24,707 bases of DNA from CAZIVE01 sp964542435 (GTDB lineage: Bacteria > Bacteroidota > Bacteroidia > Bacteroidales > Tannerellaceae), in contig CAZIVE010000036.1 in the NCBI GenBank assembly GCA_964542435.1, positions 1-24,707 of the forward strand, written 5' to 3'. The notes under the pieces were generated by a model that was not told where the DNA came from, ran no database searches, and was given only the letters and a program-made list of their open reading frames with translations. A program made the translations under genes and the position numbers. Shown here in pieces: positions 1 through 7,223 of the stretch (positions are counted from its first letter, which is position 1; every line of letters begins with the position of its first letter).

Positions 1-70
1 ACCAAGTACCCTTGCTGCGGTCAAGCCCTGGGGGATTCCGAGGGAGCATGCCGTACAGGACTTACCCGGC
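1..70 (-). ncRNA. ffs: Signal recognition particle RNA (4.5S-type), 3' end outside the window
   Basis: Read on the minus strand, this is the 5' and apical part of a small bacterial SRP RNA, which binds Ffh and FtsY to deliver membrane proteins to the translocon. The recognisable core is CCC-CAGG ... AGCA-AGGGTA: the CAGG and AGCA sides of the symmetric Ffh-binding loop, flanked by a CCC/GGG helix (minus strand, roughly positions 33 to 5). The 5' end is set near 70 because a good promoter ends at 73. The RNA runs off the window at base 1, so its closing stem is not visible. The apical loop reads GC-TTGACC-GC rather than the usual GGAA or GNRA tetraloop, which is unusual. Confidence 0.8.
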
Positions 71-72
71 TG

Positions 73-102
73 CAAAAGTAGATATTATTTTTTATTCTGC
101 AA
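73..102 (-). promoter_or_regulatory. Promoter of the SRP RNA gene
   Basis: On the minus strand TTG (102-100) is followed by 19 bases and then TACTTTTG (80-73). This matches the Bacteroidetes primary-sigma consensus TTG-N19-TAnnTTTG exactly. Transcription would start a few bases downstream, near 70-67, at the first bases of the SRP RNA. Confidence 0.8.
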
Positions 103-111
103 TTCTTTTTT

Positions 112-603
112 TTAAAATTTCTTCCGACCGCTTTTCTCCATCTTTCGGTAGGCGTAGGGATTCAGTGCATTAGGGTCTTTCCAAAGCCCTTTCTTTTGAT
201 CGTGAGCTTGAGCTTCCGCCCTGTCGTAAGTCGGAATATAATTGCCAAGGCGATAATACCAAGCATATCCGGCTCGGATCATTTCCAGATTAACATCGCG
301 GATGTCGTTTGTTGAGACAGTTCCGAGAATCCTGCCATATCGGTCTTCATTTTCATACTTCACAGTTACTATCTTCCCGGCAATCATGGACGCGAGATAT
401 TGCCTTGACTGATTGCCATACGCCTGGGACTTTTCCGGCGCATCGATTCCTAGCATGCGGATCTTGTAATTCTGCCTTCCGTTCATCAATACGTGGAATG
501 TGTCACCATCTGTGACTTTCACCACTCTTCCAGTCAATGTTTCCCCAAAAGCCTGTGCGGTGAGGATCGCCAGCATAATCAACAGATAATAGATCTTTTT
601 CAT
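112..603 (-). CDS. Secreted staphylococcal nuclease-like (thermonuclease family) protein
   Basis: This 163-residue protein has a short charged N-terminus and a hydrophobic stretch (residues about 4-19, ending AQAFG), which reads as a cleavable signal peptide, so it should act outside the cytoplasm. The rest is one SNase domain, a calcium-dependent phosphodiesterase fold that cuts DNA and RNA. The family's active-site pattern is present: D32 and D34-T35 in TDGDT, R49 in KIRMLGIDAPE with D54 and E57, and R91 in RYGRIL. These correspond to D21, D40-T41/E43, R35 and R87 of the S. aureus enzyme. The C-terminal VNLEMIRAGYAW segment and the GLW motif are also typical. It stands alone, reading the same way as the SRP RNA downstream. 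Substrate and purpose (nutrient scavenging, biofilm or extracellular-trap DNA) cannot be told from sequence. Confidence 0.87.
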   Translation of the reverse strand: MKKIYYLLIMLAILTAQAFGETLTGRVVKVTDGDTFHVLMNGRQNYKIRMLGIDAPEKSQAYGNQSRQYLASMIAGKIVTVKYENEDRYGRILGTVSTNDIRDVNLEMIRAGYAWYYRLGNYIPTYDRAEAQAHDQKKGLWKDPNALNPYAYRKMEKSGRKKF

Positions 604-769
604 TTAACCTCTTTTGTTTTCTGTCATATTGGCAGATGTAATGACTATTGATATTTGAAACTCTGATTACTGATATTCTGTGTCGCCAGTACAGTGATTT
701 TGTAAAAAGTCTATGTTGTTTATCGGAATTACAATAAAGATACTATACAGCTGCCATCGTGTCTGGCTC

Positions 770-2131
770 TTACGTTTGTTCTTTTCGGATAACTCCTCTG
801 TTTTTCCAATGGCCGGAGAGATAGTAGATGAAAGCGATGATAAAACCGATGGTGATGCTCAATCCGATGGCCAGCCAAATGCCGTCCTGTCCATACGATT
901 TGCTTAGCCAAGATGCCAACGGGATTCGAATGAGCCAAAGACATAGCAGACTGTTGATCATCGTGAACATTGTGTCGCCTGATCCGCGCATTACACCATT
1001 AAATACAATAAGAGCGCCATGGATGACAAAGAATGCTCCTACAATAATGAGGTAGTTGTTGCCAATCGCAATCACGTTCGCATCGTTAGTGAAAGCGCGC
1101 ATGATGAGCGGACCGAAAAACCAAATGGATCCATAAATGACAGCACAGAAAACCAGATTGAGTAGCATCGAAACGGTTACGCCACGACGGACTCTGTCGA
1201 ACTGTCCGGCGCCGATGTTCTGTCCGGTGAAAGCAGCAAGTGCGCCCGAAAGAGTAAGCATCACCTGCATGACGAGCGTGCTGATCTTTCCGGCAGCACC
1301 GTAAGCCGTCAATGTATCTGTCCCGAAAGTGTTAACAATGCCAAGCAAAGCCATCAGTCCTAACGAAATGGCGCATTGCTGAACGCTCGTTGGCAATCCG
1401 ATGCGCAGTTCATGTTTGAAAAGCGCCTTGTCGAAGGTCATATCTTTCTTCTGAATCGAGAGAAGTGGATGGCGACGGGCAATATAGACAAGCCCAGCCA
1501 CCATTCCTACGATCTGAGCAATAACTGTTGCCAAAGCCGCACCTTGAACTCCCCAATGAAATACGACGATGAAGAGCAGATCAAGGACGATGTTGATAAT
1601 TGTCGTTGTTAGTATGAGATTCATTGGCCGCATGGATTCGCCTACACCGCGGAGAATGGAAAGGATGCTGTTGAATGTCACAAAGACAAACGTTCCTCCA
1701 ATGTAAATGCGGAAATAGGCAACGGCTTCAGGGATGACATCGGCTGGCGTTTTGGTCAGCAGAAACAGCGGGCGTGCGAAAAGGATGCCGGCAATGGAAA
1801 GAATCACTCCACCGATCAGCATGAAGATGAAGAAGGTGGAAAAAGAACGTTGTACCTTTTCATACTGTTTAGCACCGAAGAATTGCGAAACGACGACTGT
1901 CGCGCCGCTTCCTATTCCGATGACAAAAGAGATGACAAAATAGTAGATGAAGTAGGAGGCAGAAATGGCTGCGAACGACTGCTTGCCTAAGAATTGTCCT
2001 ACGATGATGCTGTCGGTAATGTTGTAAAATTGTTGCAGGAGATTGCCGATGAGCAGTGGAACGGCGAACTTCATGATTCCTTTCGTTACGCTTCCTTGAA
2101 GAAGGTAATCAGATATCTTTGAGGAGGACAT
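770..2131 (-). CDS. MATE family multidrug or metabolite efflux transporter
   Basis: This 453-residue integral membrane protein has about twelve hydrophobic segments and two related halves, the MATE architecture. The N-terminal stretch with IMKFAVPLLIGNLLQQFYN followed by TDSIIVGQFLG is the characteristic first-half signature. A second-half counterpart appears around GLPTSVQQCAISLGLMALL. MATE proteins export cationic drugs or metabolites in exchange for Na+ or H+; neither coupling ion nor substrate can be assigned here. It begins inside the 3' end of the upstream YihY-family gene (23-bp overlap), so the two are almost certainly co-transcribed and translationally coupled. No strong terminator follows the stop codon. 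Confidence 0.92.
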   Translation of the reverse strand: MSSSKISDYLLQGSVTKGIMKFAVPLLIGNLLQQFYNITDSIIVGQFLGKQSFAAISASYFIYYFVISFVIGIGSGATVVVSQFFGAKQYEKVQRSFSTFFIFMLIGGVILSIAGILFARPLFLLTKTPADVIPEAVAYFRIYIGGTFVFVTFNSILSILRGVGESMRPMNLILTTTIINIVLDLLFIVVFHWGVQGAALATVIAQIVGMVAGLVYIARRHPLLSIQKKDMTFDKALFKHELRIGLPTSVQQCAISLGLMALLGIVNTFGTDTLTAYGAAGKISTLVMQVMLTLSGALAAFTGQNIGAGQFDRVRRGVTVSMLLNLVFCAVIYGSIWFFGPLIMRAFTNDANVIAIGNNYLIIVGAFFVIHGALIVFNGVMRGSGDTMFTMINSLLCLWLIRIPLASWLSKSYGQDGIWLAIGLSITIGFIIAFIYYLSGHWKNRGVIRKEQT

Positions 2132-3467
2132 CTTGATTGGCTTGGTAAAAATCGTTACGCGCTTTCATCAAAGCATTCCATTCGGGAGCAAACCGAACCT
2201 TGCGATCCACTTTGAAATGCTCTGAGCCAAAGCGGTCAAGGCGTGTGAGAAGAAGACTCACGCTGAGTCGGTTTACATCTACAGCCGGCTGATAATGGAT
2301 GACACGTTCGTCGTCGCCCCAAGTGACCTCAATGATGATTCCCGTCTCTTGAAGCAGGTAGAGAATGGATGTAGTTAAACGTATCGGAATGCAGTTTTGG
2401 CTGCTTAGTTCGTCTGCTGTGTACGGATGACCGGCTTTTACAAAGCGTTTTACAATGAGCGTTGCAATGAGAAGCGTCAGGAAATCTTTGTAACGTCGGC
2501 TGATGTTTTTCGTGTCCCGTTCAAAGTCGAACTTCTTCACATTTTGCGAAGCATAGGCAAGTTCTGCGCCAAAAAGGCAGATGAGCCACGAGAGCTGCAA
2601 CCACAGTAATAATAAAGGTAAAGCGGCGAAACTTCCGTAAATGGCATTGTAACGGCTTACCCATATCTGGCCACTGATGTAGATATATTGGAAGATTTGA
2701 AAGGCACAGCCTGCGAGCACGCCTGCTATCAGTCCGTTCATAAACTTTACCTTCGTGTTGGGAAGAGCGATGTAGAGTCCTGCGAAAGCCAACGACGCCG
2801 TAATGAATGGCAGCGTTTTCAACATGATATTTGTCATTGGCGAAAAGAACTGAAATTGTCCTACAACAAAGTTCTGGATGGTTGAAACAAAGATCGAGAT
2901 ACCGCTGGATGCAATCAGAAGAATAGGGAGAATGATGCAGATAGCCAGATAATCGCTCAGCTTTCTGTACCAGCTCCTTGCTTTCTTCACCTGCCATATT
3001 TCATTGAAAGAATCTTCTATGGAAGAGATCAACATGATGACCGTGTATAGCAAAAGAATCAATCCGATACCGATGAATACACCGCCTTGCGCTTCTGCCA
3101 GATAGCTCTCGACAAATCCGAACGCTTTCGTCAGCTCTTCGTCATGGCCGGGGAAAGAGGTCATCAGTTGGTCGCGTACATTGTTCTGGAATCCGAATCC
3201 TTTTGCAATGCCTAATAATACGGCAAGCAAAGGCACGATAGAAAGCAATGTGTTGTAAGTGAGTGCTGCCGCTTTGCGCGACAGATTCTGATTGGTGAAT
3301 CCGCGACCGGCAAGTATGATGGTTTTGATGAGGTCGAAATAGAAGATACGCATTCCACTCACCTCATTTTCGGTGATTCTCCAGATGTCATACGTCACGA
3401 AACGCACGGCCCACGAAAGGAAATCTCGTGTTTTCTGAATGAGTTCGTTGAATCTATTTTCCTTCAT
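2109..3467 (-). CDS. YihY/BrkB family inner-membrane protein (UPF0761, formerly called RNase BN-like)
   Basis: This 452-residue protein has a hydrophobic core of about six transmembrane segments (residues about 50-305). The family hallmark SRKAAALTYNTLLSIVPLLAV lies at about residues 63-83, and FNEIWQVKKARSWYRKLSDYL follows further on. The last 140 or so residues are soluble and contain a winged-helix-like segment (about 340-400), as in the longer members of the family. The old RNase BN label is historical and unsupported; the molecular role is not established. Its start is only about 26 bp downstream of the 3' end of RNase P RNA on the same strand, with no separate promoter visible in that space. 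It probably depends on read-through from the rnpB promoter or a promoter within it. It overlaps the following MATE gene by 23 bp. Confidence 0.85.
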   Translation of the reverse strand: MKENRFNELIQKTRDFLSWAVRFVTYDIWRITENEVSGMRIFYFDLIKTIILAGRGFTNQNLSRKAAALTYNTLLSIVPLLAVLLGIAKGFGFQNNVRDQLMTSFPGHDEELTKAFGFVESYLAEAQGGVFIGIGLILLLYTVIMLISSIEDSFNEIWQVKKARSWYRKLSDYLAICIILPILLIASSGISIFVSTIQNFVVGQFQFFSPMTNIMLKTLPFITASLAFAGLYIALPNTKVKFMNGLIAGVLAGCAFQIFQYIYISGQIWVSRYNAIYGSFAALPLLLLWLQLSWLICLFGAELAYASQNVKKFDFERDTKNISRRYKDFLTLLIATLIVKRFVKAGHPYTADELSSQNCIPIRLTTSILYLLQETGIIIEVTWGDDERVIHYQPAVDVNRLSVSLLLTRLDRFGSEHFKVDRKVRFAPEWNALMKARNDFYQANQDVLLKDI

Positions 3468-3492
3468 CTATTAAATATGTTCTAAATAAAAA

Positions 3493-3850
3493 ACAGTCTG
3501 CCTGTAAGCCGGGTTCTGTGCACTGTCACACTTTCGCGTGGCAGTGCGTCTGCCATTTATCTCTTCCCGACGTTACCGTCGGGCTTTAGCGGTCCACCCC
3601 TCGACATCAGACGAGCCATCCTACAACGTCGATATACATGACCTTACAACCCATAAGATGTACAGCACTTCACATCACTGCAAAGTCGGTGGGCTCTTGC
3701 CCCGCCTTTTCACCCTTACCGCAAGCGGCGGTTATTTTCTGTTACATTACTCTGCCATTGCTGACAGCTTCCCGTTAGGAAATATGGTGCTCTGTGTTGC
3801 CCGGACTTTCCTCACATCTTGCGATGCGCGACAGACCGGCAGGCTGCTTT
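3493..3850 (-). ncRNA. rnpB: RNase P RNA, bacterial type A
   Basis: On the minus strand this carries the universal rnpB landmarks. GAGGAAAGTCCGGGC lies near the 5' end (about 3822-3808). ACAGAACCCGGCTTA lies at the 3' end (about 3518-3504), pairing in P4. The outer helix P1 is formed by CAGCCTGCC (3846-3838) and GGCAGACTG (3502-3494), with a single C/A mismatch. It is followed by a T-rich run (3493-3484) that may act as terminator. The RNA is the catalytic subunit that matures tRNA 5' ends. Exact ends are set from P1 and may be off by several bases; the promoter at 3871-3864 suggests initiation near 3857. Reading frames across this region are spurious. Confidence 0.95.
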
Positions 3851-3863
3851 TCCTTTTAGATGG

Positions 3864-3871
3864 CAAAGATA
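3864..3871 (-). promoter_or_regulatory. Promoter -7 element for RNase P RNA
   Basis: TATCTTTG on the minus strand matches TAnnTTTG and lies about 18 bases upstream of the P1 helix of rnpB. No clear TTG was seen at the -33 position. Confidence 0.65.
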
Positions 3872-3952
3872 GCAATTCTCCCACAGAATTAGGTCATTGT
3901 ACATCGAGAAATGTAAAGAGTGACTAATTGGCAGAGTCTAACTGTTAAATCA

Positions 3953-3973
3953 GTACTTTGCATAGCAAAGTAC
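3953..3973. promoter_or_regulatory. Perfect 9-bp inverted repeat containing a -7-like element, upstream of htrA
   Basis: GTACTTTGC (3953-3961), three bases, then GCAAAGTAC (3965-3973) form a perfect palindrome. Each arm holds TACTTTGC, which resembles the Bacteroidetes -7 box one base short. It lies between the divergent rnpB promoter and htrA, about 110 bp before the htrA start. It may be an operator, or a symmetric promoter element. Confidence 0.45.
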
Positions 3974-4081
3974 CGTTAAAAGTGATAAAAAATGAAATGG
4001 ATATGTTCGATTCGCACGTTTTTTGATTTTAATTTGCCAAATGAAAAAAAGAACAATAGGTTTAATTTAAAAGTGAATAAT

Positions 4082-5569
4082 ATGAATGCAAAGTTGAAAA
4101 ATGCTCTTGGTATTGCACTGGTAGCAGTTGTAAGTGCCGGTTCAGCCGTTGGTGCAAACTCGTATTTGATGAATAAGAAGATCGATTCGATGTATTCCGA
4201 AGGGGAATTCAAACAGCCGCTCCATTATACCAGTTATGATGGACTGCCTGCTGATGCTCCTGACTTTACGGTAGCAGCGGAGAATGCTGTCCATGGAGTC
4301 GTACATATTCAAGTTACGTCAAGTTCCTCTTCATCTGGTGATGCTCAGTATTTTGATCCTTTTGAATTCTTCTTTGGAGAAGGTGGTGGTTTTCAGCGTC
4401 AGCAGCCGCAGGCTCGTGTAGCTTCCGGTTCAGGTGTGATTATTTCAACAGATGGTTATATTATCACAAATAATCATGTCGTAGAAGATGCTGACGAGAT
4501 TGAAGTCACGCTCAACGACAATCGTAAGTTTAAAGCTAAGGTGATCGGAACAGATCCTACTACGGATATTGCATTGATTAAAATCAGTGCTGAGAATCTT
4601 CCTACCATTCCTTTCGGCGATAGTGAAAAGCTGAAGGTTGGTGAATGGGTTCTGGCCGTTGGTAATCCGTTCAACCTCAATTCAACTGTTACAGCGGGTA
4701 TTGTTAGTGCCAAAGGTCGTGGCATCTCTGGCGGAACAAGTAAGATCGAATCGTTCATCCAGACTGACGCAGCTGTAAATCCTGGAAATAGTGGTGGCGC
4801 ACTTGTCAACACGAAAGGTGAATTGGTTGGCATCAATACCGCAATCTATTCTCAGACCGGTAATTTCACAGGATACTCATTTGCTGTTCCTATCAGTATC
4901 GCAAGTAAAGTTGCCAGTGATTTGAAAAAATACGGTGCTGTTCAACGTGCCATCCTCGGTGTCCAGATTACAGATCCAGAGAATGTCAAAGGTGAAGATA
5001 AAGACAAAGTAAAAGCTTTGGAAGGCGCTTATGTTTCTTCTTTCGCAGAGAGAAGTCCTGCCAAGGAGGCAGGAATTGAGAAGGGGGATGTCATTACTGC
5101 TGTCAATGGAACGAAAGTAACAAATGTCAACTCTTTACAGGAACAGGTAAGCAAATATCGTCCGGGTGACAAGGTTGAGATTACAGTCAATCGTGATGGT
5201 GTTATCAAGAAGTATAACGTTGAACTTCGTAATGCTCAAGGTGGAACGCAGGTCGTTAAAGGTGGCGACAGTACTGAGGTCATGGGTGCGGCTCTCACTG
5301 CTTTGACCAAGAAACAGAAGGAGGAGATGAGTGTCTCTTATGGTATTCAAGTAACCGGTCTTACGGATGGTAAGATGAAAACTGCCGGAATCAAGAAAGA
5401 CTTTGTCATCATGGAAGTAAACAGCCAGAAGATGTCTGATCCGGAAGATTTCTATCGTATCGTCGATGGTATTCTGCACGGGAACTCATCAGAACAAGGT
5501 CTGTTCATTAAAGGATTCTATCCAAATGGAAGGACAAGCTATTATGCTATCGATCTTTCACAGCAATAG
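4082..5569 (+). CDS. htrA: Periplasmic serine protease/chaperone of the HtrA (Do/DegP) family
   Basis: The chosen start gives 495 residues beginning MNAKLKNALG with a hydrophobic signal or anchor segment (about residues 8-26). An in-frame ATG at 3992 would put 30 charged residues before this segment and is rejected. The S1C protease domain follows with its triad: H132 (TNNHVVED), D162 (TDPTTDIALIKI) and S237 (NPGNSGGAL). Two PDZ domains follow, at about residues 290-390 and 410-485. A serine/glycine/glutamine-rich insert (about 80-112) precedes the protease core, as in DegP's LA loop. The family degrades or refolds misfolded envelope proteins. The gene is followed by two hairpins and then rpoD, an adjacency I recall as common in Bacteroidales. 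The promoter is uncertain: the palindrome at 3953-3973 and TTAATTTG near 4033-4040 are both imperfect candidates. Confidence 0.95.
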   Translation: MNAKLKNALGIALVAVVSAGSAVGANSYLMNKKIDSMYSEGEFKQPLHYTSYDGLPADAPDFTVAAENAVHGVVHIQVTSSSSSSGDAQYFDPFEFFFGEGGGFQRQQPQARVASGSGVIISTDGYIITNNHVVEDADEIEVTLNDNRKFKAKVIGTDPTTDIALIKISAENLPTIPFGDSEKLKVGEWVLAVGNPFNLNSTVTAGIVSAKGRGISGGTSKIESFIQTDAAVNPGNSGGALVNTKGELVGINTAIYSQTGNFTGYSFAVPISIASKVASDLKKYGAVQRAILGVQITDPENVKGEDKDKVKALEGAYVSSFAERSPAKEAGIEKGDVITAVNGTKVTNVNSLQEQVSKYRPGDKVEITVNRDGVIKKYNVELRNAQGGTQVVKGGDSTEVMGAALTALTKKQKEEMSVSYGIQVTGLTDGKMKTAGIKKDFVIMEVNSQKMSDPEDFYRIVDGILHGNSSEQGLFIKGFYPNGRTSYYAIDLSQQ

Positions 5570-5584
5570 ATAGAAGGTATCACA

Positions 5585-5606
5585 AAAGCTCCCTTCGGGG
5601 AGCTTT
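5585..5606 (+). terminator. Hairpin with UUCG tetraloop after htrA
   Basis: AAAGCTCCC and GGGAGCTTT form a perfect 9-bp stem closed by a C(TTCG)G tetraloop, an exceptionally stable loop. It lacks a long T-run, so it may protect the htrA transcript 3' end or pause polymerase ahead of the stronger hairpin at 5636-5671. Confidence 0.65.
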
Positions 5607-5635
5607 AAGGTAAAAAGATTGTTAAGATTTTTTAA

Positions 5636-5671
5636 TTGGCTGAATGAAGAGAACATTCAGCCAACTTTTTT
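5636..5671 (+). terminator. Rho-independent terminator between htrA and rpoD
   Basis: TTGGCTGAATG (5636-5646) pairs perfectly over 11 bp with CATTCAGCCAA (5654-5664), with a 7-base loop. It is followed by C and six T (5666-5671). Confidence 0.9.
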
Positions 5672-5685
5672 GTATTTAGAAGTGT

Positions 5686-5693
5686 TATCTTTG
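5686..5693 (+). promoter_or_regulatory. Promoter -7 element of rpoD
   Basis: TATCTTTG matches TAnnTTTG and lies 31 bases before the rpoD start codon, predicting a 5' UTR of about 25 bases. No TTG was seen at the expected -33 distance. Confidence 0.65.
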
Positions 5694-5724
5694 CACCCCG
5701 TATTCTCAATTTAAGATAAATTGG

Positions 5725-6588
5725 ATGAGACAATTAAAGATTACAAAGTCAATTACAAACCGCGAGAGCGCTTCATTGGACAAGTATCTGCAAGAGATCG
5801 GTCGTGAAGAACTCATCTCTGTGGAAGAGGAAGTGGAGTTGGCACAAGCTATCAAGAAAGGCGATCGTAAAGCATTGGAAAAGCTGACGCGCGCCAATCT
5901 TCGTTTTGTGGTGTCTGTAGCTAAACAGTACCAGAATCAAGGTCTGAGTTTACCTGACTTAATAAATGAAGGTAACTTGGGTCTGATAAAGGCTGCTGAG
6001 AAGTTTGATGAGACACGCGGCTTCAAGTTCATTTCTTATGCAGTATGGTGGATTCGTCAATCCATTTTGCAGGCACTTGCAGAGCAATCGCGAATTGTAC
6101 GTTTGCCGTTGAATCAGGTCGGTTCTTTGAATAAGATTTCGAAGGCTTTTTCCAAATTTGAGCAAGAGAACGAGAGACGTCCTTCTCCTGAAGAACTTTC
6201 CAAGGTGACAGATATCCCAATGGATAAGATTGCCGAAACGATGAAAGTTTCAGGAAGACATATCTCCGTTGATGCTCCATTTGTAGAAGGAGAGGATAAT
6301 AGCCTGCTCGATGTCTTGGTCAATGACGATGCTCCGATTGCGGACAAATCTCTGATGAATGAGTCACTGTCGAAAGAGATCGACCGTGCACTTAGTACAT
6401 TAACTCAGCGTGAGTGTGAAATCATAAAGTTGTTCTTTGGCATTGGCTGTCAGGAAATGACGCTCGAGGAGATCGGTGACAAATTCGGTCTGACTCGTGA
6501 GCGCGTCCGTCAGATCAAGGAAAAAGCCATCCGACGTTTGAGACAAGGCACTCGCAGCAAATTATTAAAGTCATATTTGGGTCAGTAA
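5725..6588 (+). CDS. rpoD: Primary sigma factor RpoD of the Bacteroidetes type
   Basis: At 287 residues this is a compact sigma-70 that begins directly at region 1.2 and lacks the acidic region 1.1 and the long non-conserved insert of E. coli RpoD, as Bacteroidetes primary sigmas do. Region 2 spans about residues 52-125, with the core-binding LPDLINEGNLGLIKAAEKFD and the -10-recognition segment FKFISYAVWWIRQSI. Region 3 covers about 126-205, including the finger around DAPFVEGEDNSLLDV. Region 4 (about 215-285) ends with the helix-turn-helix LTRERVRQIKEKAIRRLR. It should direct RNA polymerase to housekeeping promoters of the TTG-N19-TAnnTTTG type found throughout this window. It has its own promoter and a strong terminator (6658-6694). 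A close paralog lies 635 bp downstream. Confidence 0.95.
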   Translation: MRQLKITKSITNRESASLDKYLQEIGREELISVEEEVELAQAIKKGDRKALEKLTRANLRFVVSVAKQYQNQGLSLPDLINEGNLGLIKAAEKFDETRGFKFISYAVWWIRQSILQALAEQSRIVRLPLNQVGSLNKISKAFSKFEQENERRPSPEELSKVTDIPMDKIAETMKVSGRHISVDAPFVEGEDNSLLDVLVNDDAPIADKSLMNESLSKEIDRALSTLTQRECEIIKLFFGIGCQEMTLEEIGDKFGLTRERVRQIKEKAIRRLRQGTRSKLLKSYLGQ

Positions 6589-6600
6589 CGACCAAAAGTG

Positions 6601-6641
6601 TGATTCACTTTAAGAATCATCGATATCAGCTTCGTGCTGAT
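6601..6641 (+). repeat. Two small hairpins after rpoD
   Basis: TGATTC (6601-6606) pairs with GAATCA (6614-6619), and ATCAGC (6625-6630) pairs with GCTGAT (6636-6641) across a TTCGT loop. With the terminator just downstream they make three consecutive stem-loops in the 3' UTR of rpoD. Their role is unknown. Confidence 0.5.
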
Positions 6642-6657
6642 GTTTACATTATAGTAG

Positions 6658-6694
6658 TTCGGCGTTGGGAATGTTTCTCACGCCGAATTTTTTT
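6658..6694 (+). terminator. Rho-independent terminator of rpoD
   Basis: TTCGGCGT (6658-6665) pairs with ACGCCGAA (6680-6687) over 8 bp, followed by seven T (6688-6694). Confidence 0.88.
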
Positions 6695-6811
6695 ATTCTC
6701 AATCATCTGAAAAGGTTCTCTTTGAACGTTTCTTCCCAAAACGGTTATTGGAGAGTTCATTGTGAGAGAATCGCGCAGAATCTAACCAGTATAAAACACT
6801 TCGGTAACGAT

Positions 6812-6828
6812 ATAGTAAGGCTTACTAT
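6812..6828. repeat. Perfect 8-bp inverted repeat before the 42-bp array
   Basis: ATAGTAAG, one G, then CTTACTAT form a perfect palindrome that ends 21 bp before the first copy of the 42-bp tandem repeat. There is no T-run, so a terminator is unlikely. It could be a protein-binding site. Confidence 0.45.
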
Positions 6829-6849
6829 GAGTTGGTTGAGGGCACTCTA

Positions 6850-7107
6850 CAGTCGAGTGTAGCTTTCGACGTGGATTTTAGCAGTAGTCGGCAGTCGAGT
6901 GTAGCTTTTGANNNNNNNNNNNNNNNNNNNNNNNNNNNNNNNNNNNNNNNNNNNNNNNNNNNNNNNNNNNNNNNNNNNNNNNNNNNNNNNNNNNNNNNNN
7001 NNNNNNNNNNNGTGTAGCTTTCGACGTGGATTTTAGCAGTAGTCGGCAGTCGAGTGTAGCTTTTGACGTGGATTTTAGCAGTAGTCGACGGTCGAGTGAA
7101 GCTTTCG
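6850..7107 (+). repeat. 42-bp tandem repeat array interrupted by an assembly gap
   Basis: One full copy (6850-6891) and the start of a second (from 6892) precede the N run. After it come the tail of a copy (7012-7046), a full copy (7047-7088) and a degenerate partial copy (7089-7107). The unit begins CAGTCGAGTGTAGCTTTCGA and ends TTTTAGCAGTAGTCGG; copies differ by single bases, for example TTTCGA versus TTTTGA. Each unit contains GTCGA and TCGAC as inverted arms 9 bases apart. Because 42 is divisible by three, open frames run through on both strands, but nothing suggests coding. It fills the space between the two sigma-factor genes. Apart from this array, the palindrome at 6812-6828 and the 3' hairpins of rpoD, I see no gene between 6589 and 7223. 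Confidence 0.9.
6912..7011. other. Assembly gap of exactly 100 N
   Basis: A run of exactly 100 N sits inside the tandem repeat. A round number like this usually marks a scaffold gap of unknown size, so the true number of 42-bp units cannot be inferred from the coordinates. Confidence 0.97.
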
Positions 7108-7146
7108 TAGGGCATAATCTTTTTCAAAGGAAAAAACAACAATTCA

Positions 7147-7176
7147 TTGATTATTCAATCAACTTTATTACATTTG
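7147..7176 (+). promoter_or_regulatory. Promoter of the second sigma-factor gene
   Basis: TTG (7147-7149), 19 bases, then TACATTTG (7169-7176) is a full match to the Bacteroidetes housekeeping promoter. Initiation is expected near 7183, giving a 5' UTR of about 40 bases. The paralog is therefore probably transcribed by RpoD-type holoenzyme, possibly including itself. Confidence 0.8.
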
Positions 7177-7223
7177 TAAGTGTTAACTAAAAACAACTTA
7201 TACTTTATTCTAATACGAAATAG

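Noticed and set aside
3538..3927. 129-codon open frame on the plus strand
   Set aside because: It lies across RNase P RNA in antisense; the conserved rnpB motifs explain the sequence.
3992..4081. 30-residue N-terminal extension of HtrA
   Set aside because: It would place charged and aromatic residues before a normal signal segment; the ATG at 4082 fits the family.
6850..7107. CRISPR array
   Set aside because: Units are directly adjacent, with no spacers and no cas genes.
6825..7142. Open frames on both strands through the N run
   Set aside because: They exist because the 42-bp repeat is a multiple of three and N creates no stops; there is no coding signal.
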